From Dasyornis broadbenti (taxonomy: Eukaryota; Chordata; Aves; Passeriformes; Dasyornithidae), in the NCBI GenBank assembly GCA_013397935.1, contig VZRN01000634.1, positions 3,609,072 through 3,673,071 on the forward strand: a stretch of DNA of 64,000 nucleotides, given 5' to 3'. This document shows, piece by piece, positions 53,757-64,000 of this stretch. The notes beneath the pieces are model-generated. The model was not told where the DNA came from. It searched no databases and saw nothing but the letters and a program-made list of their open reading frames with translations. The number at the start of each line of letters is the position of its first letter. Positions within the stretch are counted from its first letter, which is position 1. Position numbers and translations under genes: made by a program.

Positions 53757-56077
53757 ATTAATATAATTTGCAATACTAATTTTGCCTGACTACAGTTTTT
53801 AGAATGCTCTTGACATTTCTATAAATAAACAGACTGTTTGCAGGAATTTTGATGACTTTATGTCAATTCACAAATTGCCAAACTGTCCACTTCTTGCAGT
53901 TACACTTATTTAATGCTATGCTTTTGGACACTGAAGAATGAAAATGTTCACTTAGGAAGAATATCTGCTTTCTACAGTGAGAGAAAGTATCAATAATCAG
54001 TAAATATGTATGATTTCTTGCCATTTCAGTCTAGCATGCTTTTCAGCTGTTATGTTTATGGGCTGTTGTTGTTTTTGTTTTTTTCATTCTCCATATGTAG
54101 ATTTATTTGGGAAAGAGTCTAATGTTGACACGAAGCAACATTCTTGCATGTTTCATAAACTCCAGGATAAAAAAGCAATTATCATTTATTTTTCAGCTTT
54201 TCTCATTAGTCAGTGTTGAGTGCCACCACACACACAAACATGCAAAATCTCAGAAGTGCAAAGATTTGTGTACTGTCAGTTCTCATCCCATCTCATTAGT
54301 GCACAGTGTGATTTGTTTCTGTATATGTTGATTACGAAGAAAGGGTTTATTTGTATTTTGTGTTCATTCCGGTTTTCAGATCTGCGTCAGGACTGTGACA
54401 GAACACCCCAAAAGCACAGCTCAGAAGACAAACACAATTTGTGTTTGTCTTTATGGTGATGTAAGAACACTTCAAGGTGGACAAAAGCTAAAATGCCTTC
54501 TGGCAAAATCAACAACCTTCAAACTTAGAAAACTCCGCCTGTGTGTTTGCTTGATCGGTTTGTGGGAAGGAACAGTGATTAAAAATAAAGAAAGAAAAAA
54601 GATTTTCCCCCACCTCTGAGTGAGGTGAAAGTTTCTACAGATGAACTCCAAGATGTGCTTTCAATTGATCACCTTCTGTGAATTCAGATCTCAGTAGAGG
54701 AATCCATTTCTAGAGCCTGGGAACATTTGGTCACAGGTACCTGGGGTACCTGGTACCTCCAGCACAAATAATGGAAAAAATATTTGCATCAAAGTATCAC
54801 TGAGAAGAATGAGGTTCAAAACAGGACAAGCAAAACACATCAAGCAAACTAAACCCCAGCCTTTCCGTTATCAGATGTTGACTTGTAAAACGGTAAAAAC
54901 TGCCTCACAGAGCGAGGCACTGCTGGATAAATCGCTGTGAGAACAGCAGGGCTGGATTACAGATTGTGAAACTCAAGCCTCATTGTTCTGAAGTGTTCAA
55001 TCCATCCTGTTTTAAGAAGTTTTAATCATTTTCTTGTTTAGTCCTACTGACAATGATGGATGTGAGGACACTCCCACGTATGGATACCCCCAGACCTCAA
55101 TCTCCACCTTTTTCTCTGAAATACAGAAGTTGTTTAAAGTAATGGGTTGTCACCAGTGGTCACCTTTCTGGTCCCAAAAGAATGAAGAGCTGGAAAAAAA
55201 TAGAAAATCCATTTGACCATCCATCCGTGAAGGGAGAGGTTAATACTGGTCTGTTCAAGGTAAATAAGTTATGGACATCTAACCACAGATTAATAAAAAT
55301 TTGAGGTGATTTCCTCAGAACAATTACTGTTTTTCATTACCCGCCATTTATCAACTTCAACTATTTTTAGTAGTGAAAGCAGGACCATTGTCTGAAATTC
55401 TTGCAAAGCTTGAGATGTGACCATTCCATGCAGGAAAATTTCAGATTAGCAGCCACAATAGAAACTTTCTAAACATGTTTTTAAAAAGCAAGATTAATAA
55501 TCAGATAGTTGGATTTATCTTCTTTTTCTTGGTATTCACCTTGTCTAGGATAGCAAAAGTGTTTTCATCTCAGAAATGGAGACAGATGAAACTTCACAAA
55601 GACTTCCTCTCCAGGCCTGAGGAAAAATAATATTGACAGATATTGGTACTGTGAGTGCAACTGCTGTCCTGCTGTTTGAATCTGATTGCAGCAGGGCTGA
55701 AATGCACTGCAAACAGCTGCTGTGCTCTGCTGACTGCCGGCTGCTCTTGGTTCCGGCGGGTTTTGCTGTTGGTTTTCTCATCCTCTCTGTCCAAGCTGCA
55801 GCGTCACTGAGAGCCAGTCCAGCAGAGGAAGGACACAAAGCACGGGTGACTCTCCCTGTTCCTGCTCCCTGTTCCTGCCCGGACAGGGAGTGAGACATAC
55901 CCTGACTGCAGAGAAGGGCTACACTGGAACAAACACCTCCAAAAGTTAGAGAAACCCTTCAAGAGTGTCCCCATTTATCTGCTGCTGTACAAGTGACTCT
56001 ATGACTACAGAAAAGAAGCACGTATGGAACTCACTCTCATTAAATTCTCTTAAATTGACATTAAATCCTCTTCACAG

Positions 56078-56310
56078 ATCACGGAGCTCTTTGCAATCCT
56101 GACTCACACATGTCGCCCTAACAGCATTGATCTGGTGCACGTTGGAGATACTGGGATCCTTAATTGTGCTATTGACATTCGGATTTCAGATCTGAGATGT
56201 GAATACTTCAGAGCAAGAACAAATGCGGCTCTTTCGCACTTCGACTCAGATATTCGAAAAGCGTGTCAAATGACAACCAAACATCCGGCCCAGATTCATC
56301 CTGGCGTCAG
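56078..56310 (+). CDS. Probable internal coding exon of an unidentified gene
   Basis: The acceptor AAATCCTCTTCACAG and donor GTCAG then GTAATA flank 233 bases that read open for 77 codons in phase 0, with two bases left over. The opposite strand has stops in the frames checked. The peptide begins ITELFAILTHTC, contains NSIDLVHVGDTGILNCAIDI and RISDLRCEYFRARTNAAL, and ends PAQIHPGV. It has four cysteines and a mixed, globular-protein composition without low complexity. The segment holds 11 CpGs, against only a handful in the neighbouring 400 bases, which is typical of a constrained exon. I could not assign a family. A conserved non-coding block or a pseudogene piece is the alternative. Confidence 0.6.
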
Positions 56311-56436
56311 GTAATAGCAATCTAAATATTAAAGATACCTTGACTCCTCGACCACAGACTGCAGCTATAATTTTCTGGCAGCTGAGCATGAAACACCATC
56401 TAAAGCACTAACAGGTATTTCAATACCGTGTGCAAG

Positions 56437-56502
56437 CTTGGCTCCACTCATCAAAAAATATGCAAGGTACTTCAAAAACACCCAGAGACAGCATAATCAA
56501 AG
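56437..56502 (+). CDS. Possible small exon following the 56078 exon
   Basis: The acceptor is modest (AATACCGTGTGCAAG) but the donor is strong (ATCAAAG then GTAAGG). After one base, 21 codons are open (LAPLIKKYARYFKNTQRQHN and one more) with two bases left. The start phase matches the end of the 56078-56310 exon, and the intervening intron would be 126 bases. The peptide is basic. Confidence 0.22.
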
Positions 56503-56983
56503 GTAAGGAAGGCTTTGTGTACCAGGGACAGAGAACAAACAAGCCTTCTCCTGTCAGAAGAGTTGACTTTGGGTGTCTGACATGACACCTTTGCACTGAG
56601 CGGCACGGAGAAGGCAAAGATTGACTGTTTACAGTGTGTTCCTTGTACTGGAATAAGAGCAGAACTTATGGGAGGCATCAAGGAAAACTACCAAGAAAGA
56701 AGCGGGGAGGAAAAAAAAAATCAAAATAAGTTACTTTTTCAGATACTCCGTAGTTAAACTGGGGAGTTCAGTGGTGCATGAAGGCTGAGGGTTCACAGGA
56801 AGCTGGACTAATTTGTGAAAGTCAAATATATTAACTGTGTCTATAATAATCAAAGGCACAACAAAGACACAGACTATCATAAGCTGCGAATAAATGCTTC
56901 TACCTTTCCCAGCTTTTTTGTCTTCTCTAGAAAGAAGATCCTGGTCTAGAAAAAAAAATACAAGAAAAGGCAAACAAGTTCAG

Positions 56984-57006
56984 ACTAGAAGTTCTTAACT
57001 TCTAGT
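56984..57006. repeat. Perfect 10-base inverted repeat (hairpin)
   Basis: ACTAGAAGTT, loop CTT, then the exact reverse complement AACTTCTAGT. GCAAAC at 56970-56975 and GTTTGC overlapping the distal arm form a second complementary pair around it. No terminator or RNA gene is implied. Confidence 0.8.
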
Positions 57007-60000
57007 TTGCAATGCCTGGAATACATCAGCTACAGCTGATTTACAGTTTCCTTTCCCCACTATTAATCAGTCTAGATTTCAGACCCAAACAGTTGGTGAC
57101 AAATATGTGTTGGGCGTGTGTGGGGTGGGGGTGAGAAATACAGAGTTATTCAAAGAACCATGACTTTTTACATGGCATAGCTGATGGTGGCTAACAAAAT
57201 CACTGAATAGGCAGCTCATTACCACGGGTCTGTTTTTCTGGCCTAATTCTGTATCATGCCACAGTAGTTTGGCTTTCTTTTTTTTTTCTTTTAAATATAT
57301 TATGATACCATAAAAGAATCAAGAATTTCCTTCTCTTTATCCACTGCCTATCATTCTACAAGGGCGTTGGGAGCTCTTTGTCCTCTGCCTACAACAATTC
57401 CTCATTTAGCTACATTGTAGAGAAAATGAAGTGGCATTACACGTTTTCTATCTACAAGAAAGCATATAGGTGCTAAATTTACATTATCATATAGTCCCAA
57501 ATGCTGCTTTGGGAGCGAGGACAACATTTTATTCTTCACTCAAGGATGTTCCCCTGATTTAAAGCTCTGAGTAAATGATGCATTCCCTTGTTCAGACACA
57601 GGTGAAACAGTCACGCCACAGGCAGTCAGTTTTGGAAAACAAAAGGCTGAAGGGGGCAGTTCCTTTCATGAAGGAGCATCTTGAGGTATCAAACATTATT
57701 TCAGGGACAATCACATATTGAAAATATCTGCGTTCTGAAAGCTTGGGGTGGCGTGTCTTGGCACACAGGTAAAAGAACAAAGCGATTCCATGTGAGACCA
57801 CGGAGCTGCCATGCACAAGCAGCTTTGGATGGGTAAAAGCAGGTGGCAGGCATGGATCACAATGTACCATAAAAATGAACTTGGGAGCTGTCCTCACTGC
57901 CTACCAATCTTCCCCTGCAGCTTTTAATAGAGGTGTGTCAGTCCACCCAAGCTAAAACTGCAGTGAAGTTGAAATCCAAGTGAAGACTAGAGCAGATCTA
58001 CCAAAAACTCGTGTGCATTCTTCAGTGTGGCATTTGCTCATGCATTGGATAACTTGTGGCAAAAAAAGCCCATTTTTTTTTAACTTTTCTTCTCCTTCCT
58101 CCTCCCCACCCAGTAAAGCAAACCATTGGAAGTGAAGGAATGAAGAACCAAATGGCAAAGCAGACTGGATTGTTATTGCCACATGGTGTTTCAAACACCA
58201 ACTAATTAGCTGATAAAATGGACCAACATACAGAGACTGAGTAAGCAATTAAGGGCTGAGGATCATGGAGTGGGAGAGACAACAATTCCACAGGACTGTA
58301 GTGAGAGACATTTGGCATTTCGCTCTCCAGAAACGTATTCATCTCCAGGGAGGAGAAAAATGAACAGAGTAGGGGATGGCATCCTCAAATCGAAGCATCT
58401 TTGTACTCCAATTTTATAGTGAGTCAAAACCCCTCTAAGTATTGATGCCAGCTCATGGGAAAGACTTAACCTCTGTCCCACAGATTATTGTGCTGATCTT
58501 TGACACTCAGCACTTACCCATTTACCACAAAATTTGGGTTTGAGCCTTGAATATCTCCTCCATAACTCAAAATCTAGTTTACTGGAAAAAAATAAACAAC
58601 AAATTATTTGTATAATGGATTTAACTTCAGGTGTTAAGACAAAGCAATGTAATTTGTACATTTTGGCAGCAAGCAACCCAAACCATGAATTCATCAGCCA
58701 TTTACTGGTTTTCATCTTCCTCAAAATTCAGAGCAAGTCACACCTCAGACAGAATTGTTCCCCCACAGGAACATGCTCACATGTATGAATACACACATCT
58801 CTCACAAAAGAAGGGCACAGAAAAGAAAGGCAGCCCTGCACGAGAGACCACAAGACACCAATGCTATTACACCTTCAGAGCTCTCTCAGGATACTTTTTG
58901 AGTATTACTTACTCCCACAATGGTGCCTGTAGGATTTTAAAAGGATAATATCTAAACCAAATAATCAATTAAATTTGCAGTTAATCATTTTAAACACCAA
59001 TAATCCAGTCCCAGCTACTGAAATAAGTCTCTCCTAGAGTGGCACTCTTAGAAAAAGCAAATCTCAGAGTGGCATGATCACATGCATTCATAATTCAGGT
59101 TATGTTAAAAGTGACAGCAATGATTTAGGGAAACTGAAAACTCCCAACACTCCTGGAAAATTTTATTTCCCTCGAGTGTCAGTGCTCATCCTGCATTCTC
59201 AGGGACAAATTACCATCCCTGCATTGCCATCCCTCTGTCTATTAACGCAGACATGGAGGCACAGCCTGCCAGCACACAAATCCCACCGGCTCTCTGCAGG
59301 CGTTTGCAGTGTGAGCAACTGGTTCTACTGGGCTGCCCTGTTTATATCTTGATTAATGCATGTACTGATGTTAACTTTTCCGTAACAACATCGGCATTTG
59401 CAGACATGTCAGCTTCACAAACCCCAGCAAATAACACACGGCTTCCATTCGTGCTGTTGGCTTGGCAAAACAGCGGTGCTGAGGGTAACCCAGCCCGATG
59501 CGCTGGGGCCCACACAGACACACTGCGTGTGTACCCGCATGCCATTCTCTCAAAAATACTTTAAAATCTGCTTTCAGAGCTCATATGAATATTCTGTGTG
59601 ATTCTCTCAATAAATAGTATTTAAAAGCTCTGCTAACTTTGCAAAGTACTTAATTGCTGTTAAACCCTGCTAAATGCTTAGCCCCAGTGAATAAGACTGA
59701 TAATTATTTAAGTGATTTAAGTGATTAACATGGTAAAGTTAACTTTGAAGACATTTCCTAATAAAACTAAGTACCCTCATGACAGTTTTTTCAGCATTCC
59801 CTGTTTCATTTAAATGACTTCTATTTAATATACTTCACCAGGATTCCACATAAAATGTCATTTAAGAAAGACACAGAATTTCTTACATTACAGAGACCCA
59901 GTAACTACTGATACACAAAATAAACATGAAAGTATTTTCAAATTCTTTCGTAATTGACAATTCTGTTTTTTTATCCAACACCCACAGACCCTGGTAAGTT

Positions 60001-63000
60001 ACTACTTCATGCCTGAATGTACTTGAAGTCCCGTGATTCCTATCGATTGCTCTAGCAGGTGCATTGCACAATTACAAAACAAACGTCAATATTTCTGTTG
60101 CTGCTTCTGGGCAAAAATGCAAACTGTGTAGAGACTCTGAGCAAGGAAACAGCTTTGAACAGCTCAGGAACACCGACCACCCCAGAGCAGCGCTCTGATG
60201 GAGCTCCTGCAGGGAAATGCCCCCTTTGTCGCTGGTAAATGGGGAGCGGCACCTGGTTAACCCTTTACTGAGCAGGGGCAGGCGTCCCTTCCCTGGGGTG
60301 AGCAGGGCTCAGGCTCCCTCAGCCACCACAGCGGAACAAAGCTCCTCTCACCGATCCAGGGGATGGGGGCATACGATGAAAAGTTGAAAGACTGATCTAA
60401 AATAACTCCAGTTTCCTTGGGGGCTGGATTTTCCCTCAAGACTGGTGTCTTGGATCACTGTGCAGCATTCAATAAAACGTGCGTTTATTCTCTGACTCCT
60501 TCGAACTCTGACATCCTTTAACAACCTTCCCTGCGTTTCAGTGTAACACAAATAAGAAAAAACTCCAAACATTTAAAAATAGATTTAGAGCAAAAAAAAC
60601 AACCAACAAAACCAAAAACAACATAGCAGTAGATGACTAAACAATGAAAGAGCACAAGTATTTTTACCCTAACTGAAAAAGATCACATATATAATGTTTT
60701 TTATTGAAAAAGCTGCTAAGGTACTGCACTAGGAGTATCTAAACCAGGAGGTTCAGCAGCAATTGAAAGGGACACCTTAAGATTTTGCACACTGACACTT
60801 CAATCTATTGCAAAGTTTCACGCGAGTGCCTGCTCTGAGTGTATGAACAACACTCCTGAGGGCATTGATCCACGGAAAACCTTCCTCAGTAATAATGATC
60901 ACAGCAAAGGAATCTTACAAATTGCTAAAGCTGTGGAGCTACTTAAGATTTCCTAATGCAAATCATAAAGTTGTTAAACCTTTTTAGTTTAAACCTGATG
61001 CAGACTCAGTTCTTTTCTTTTTTGGGTTTTTTTTTTTTTCCCCCCTAACAAAGTAAGATTTCCCTGCAAACACGTGCTTATGTTCAGGTTTCATTCAAAA
61101 AGGATGTCAAGATGAGCAAAGATATCTTCCCATAGCTCAGAAATGAAATGAAATCTTCAAAGTTAAAGCAGAAGCTTTCTTAGAAAGTAATAATCCAAGT
61201 GAGCTATTCATGGAATATGTTCTCCACAAAAGGAAAAACAAGATTTACAGGAAAGCACAATGAAAGAAACCATTTATCAAAGTTCTTGAGTTTTGGGATC
61301 CAAGGAAATTTAATTTTCTTTTGATTAAGCAGGATTTTCATACAAGCTAAAAAAGTAAGTAAGAAAGGCTAAAAATAAGCTAGCATAGCTATCCTGAGAA
61401 TTTGTAAGAGAAGTAGTCAAATTATAAAAAGAATTAAAAATAATTATTATTTTAAAAGTGTAGTATTCACCACAGCCATGAATATCTACTAATAAAAAAG
61501 TGGATTAAAAGAAATGGTAAAGCATCTTCCTGTCAGATTGTCTCACAGAAAAAAATGTATTCACTTAACTTAGAGCTCAGTTCTTTTTTTTCATTTTCTA
61601 GCAAAGGCTTTGCATGCGTTATTTTCATCATGAACATGTTATTGTATGGCCCAACTGCAGATTTTAAATGGAATTTCTTCTTTTATCATACCCTACCCTA
61701 TCCTTGTTGCTCATTTATAAGGGGAAAAATGTTTACAAATGTTTGTACATCGAAATTGTACATCAAGGCTTAACTACTCATGGTTATATCCAGGAATCCA
61801 TACAGCGTCCCTCCGTTTTAAAGGACAAATAGAAAAACCTTTCACTTCCCAGTTTTCAGACCAAATCCAAGAGCGATTGCTGAAGGCTGTGTTCCTGTTG
61901 GAGCTGCCCTTCGCTGGGAAAACGATCAAATTGGAAGATAAATGACCCAGGCTGGGCAGAGCTTCCACTCTGGTGAACCTCCAGTTTTTGCAGGATTTCT
62001 TCTCTCCTGCTGTGATCAATTTTTGTACTTGTGAGAGATCAAAGAACCTGAGAACTACCAACAGTTTGACAGAATTATCATTCGTGACAGAAATGAACTA
62101 GTTTTTCAAAACTACCAACCAATGCTGGCTTTCAGCCGCATCCTCAAGATCTAAAACCAGACTGAAAATCTGAAAATTATAGTCTAATTTCCACTAAGTC
62201 ACAAAGCTCTTCTTTCTTATTACCTTATGGGACTTTAAATGATGTACTCCTCGAGGATTATAAAACGAAACTGAAATTAATCACAATTTGTAAAATAAAA
62301 CATCATGTATTAGTTTCCTTTGCCATCTGCCTAGGGTTTTTTTTTTTTTCAACCGACCTGCCAATGATTAATTTTCTTTGGGGGAGTGTAACTTGAAAAT
62401 GATTATTCTGTGGAAATACACACAGAGCACTCTGCAGCTTTATGTCACAGCAGAGCACTGGGAAGAACAGAAGGGGTTTTAATTTCATCCTTTCATTCAA
62501 ATAATCTCAGTACCTGTAACAGAAAGAGGGATACCAAGGCTTGGCAAAAGACAAGTCTCGTTTTTGGTACATTGAAATGCTGATATTTTAGTCTTGCCAC
62601 TCTTGCCGCACTCATTTCTTAAAAGTGAAGAAGTTTCTTACAATTTCTAAATACTTTTCCTCAAACCAGTGCTCTGAATGTATTTCCACAGTGATATTTG
62701 TTTCCTATGGATGCCTCCCTATAGAAAAAAACCAGAGGCAGAGGTGTAAGTCAAGGTCCTTTCTGGATTTATTTCTACACAAAGGATAGTGATGGGTTTA
62801 AAAGCAACTGAACACTACATTTGCAATTAATAAAAACCATAAAGCCACCATGTGCTCATCTGACAAGAAAAGTGCAGCAGTGCTGGGCAGGTAGCACAGG
62901 GCTGGGCAATCACAGGCACTGCAAGAACCACGCACTGAAAGCATCAGTGCGGATTCCACTGCACTGACAGAATGCCCAAGCAATCAAGGTAATTGCACAG

Positions 63001-63073
63001 GGGTCCACAAACTCCTCCAGAATGCTGTGAATTATGCAGGCACTAATCTAAACTGTCTACTTCTGACGTGAGG

Positions 63074-63121
63074 AAAACAACAAAAAAAAAACAAAAAAAC
63101 AAAACCAAAAAAAACCCCAAA
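63074..63121. repeat. A/C-rich simple repeat
   Basis: AAAACAACAAAAAA-type units with short C interruptions, the same style as the tracts at 1.4, 9.35 and 10.85 kb. Confidence 0.85.
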
Positions 63122-64000
63122 AGGAACATCCACACAGAAAACATCAGCCAAAGCTTTGTGCCCTCACTTATTAAATCAGATTAGTAGGACATCAACACTA
63201 AATTAAGATAAACGATGAAACAGCAACAGATTATTAGAGGTTCTTTTTAAACCTTTCTAAAGTGCACATCCACGGGAACAGCTATCCACTGAAGTGACTG
63301 AAGCATAGAAATGAATGCCCAGCACGAGCAGACCTCCCTGTCTCTCCTCTGCTCCTCGTTAGGGAAATTGCTCAATCGCCACCCTACAGCGTGAGCAGTC
63401 CCAGTGCCCGCCAGCGCTGGCAGTTCCGTGCCCCGTGACCCAGGCTCCAGCCTGGTACACTGCAGCTTCAAGGCGAAAAGCAGGAATTTGTCTCCACGGC
63501 CAGGTCTGGAATTGTGCAAAAATGGGAGGGTTCCAGGGCAAACCTGAGTTTCTGAGATCAAATGTATTTAGCAACAATGAACCCGGGCCAGAACAGCCCC
63601 TCTGCCTCCAAGTCCTCTACAATCTCTTAGAGAATCCAACATTTAAACTTTGCAATTCTTACTTTTTAAAAATTACAAAGTCTAGTCTTAGTTTTCAGTC
63701 TAGCCATGAATAGACTTCTGTTAAGTTGTTTTGAGTGACTTGAACTTCTTTGATTTATCTGGCTTTGGAATAAAAAAAAAAATAAAGTGATGGATAAAGC
63801 AAACGGCTTTGATCTTTATTTTACAAGTAAGGAGCTTAAAAAAATCATAATAATTTAATCCAAAGTGATGGCAGGAAATAAAACAGAAATAATATCTAGT
63901 CTACTACTTCATCATATCCTACAGCATTGCATAGATAAAAATCGAAGTTTGCATAAAATGAATAGGAAAAGGAAATAAAATAAAACTACAGACATTCTTG

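Larger units (their letters stand above)
56311..64000. other. Non-coding unique sequence with simple repeats
   Basis: No further convincing gene. A 66-base exon-like segment at 56437-56502 could follow the 56078 exon. Minus-strand open frames at 57592-57897 and 57952-58248 lack splice or start support. A perfect hairpin lies at 56984-57006, an A/C-rich tract at 63074-63121 and short A/T runs throughout. Confidence 0.5.

Noticed and set aside
57592..57897. 101-codon minus-strand open frame with mixed composition
   Set aside because: No convincing acceptor, donor, start context or homology was recognised.

Overview
The window looks like vertebrate, most likely avian, nuclear DNA. The base composition is AT-rich with few CpGs, there is no bacterial-style gene packing, and open frames longer than about 140 codons are absent. 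At least three decayed copies of CR1, the main LINE family of birds and other sauropsids, can be recognised from their 3' ends. Homopolymer A/T runs and (CAAAA)n-type tracts are scattered throughout. I cannot name the species or chromosome.

Layout. 1-9650: unique non-coding sequence with A-rich tracts. 9655-9773: a CR1 3' end. 9774-21450: unique sequence with poly-T/poly-A runs, a possible second CR1 tail near 12.3 kb and a possible 48-base exon at 13.9 kb. 21451-21610: an older CR1 fragment. 21611-38450: mostly unique sequence holding splice-bounded open frames on both strands (22.4, 26.7-32.1 and 37.7 kb). 38451-38782: the best preserved CR1 fragment. 39780-40110: a GC-rich, CpG-containing block built around a 33-triplet CTG/CAG repeat. 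40111-56077: unique sequence with exon-like segments at 40.4, 44.0 and 51.6 kb. 56078-56310: the single best coding exon candidate in the window (+ strand). 56311-64000: unique sequence and simple repeats.

Interpretation. The window is most likely large introns of one gene, or introns plus intergenic DNA. The segment at 56078-56310 has good splice sites, 77 open codons and 11 CpGs against very few in its flanks, so I regard it as a probable internal exon. I do not recognise the protein. Several upstream + strand segments with good splice sites join it in compatible reading phase, and a second, independent set sits on the - strand at 26.7-31.3 kb. Pseudo-exons are common in vertebrate introns and I cannot run homology or RNA-seq checks, so these lesser segments are hypotheses. 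I saw no evidence of a novel multi-gene system. The most unusual single feature is the long, nearly pure CTG/CAG repeat at 39880-39978.
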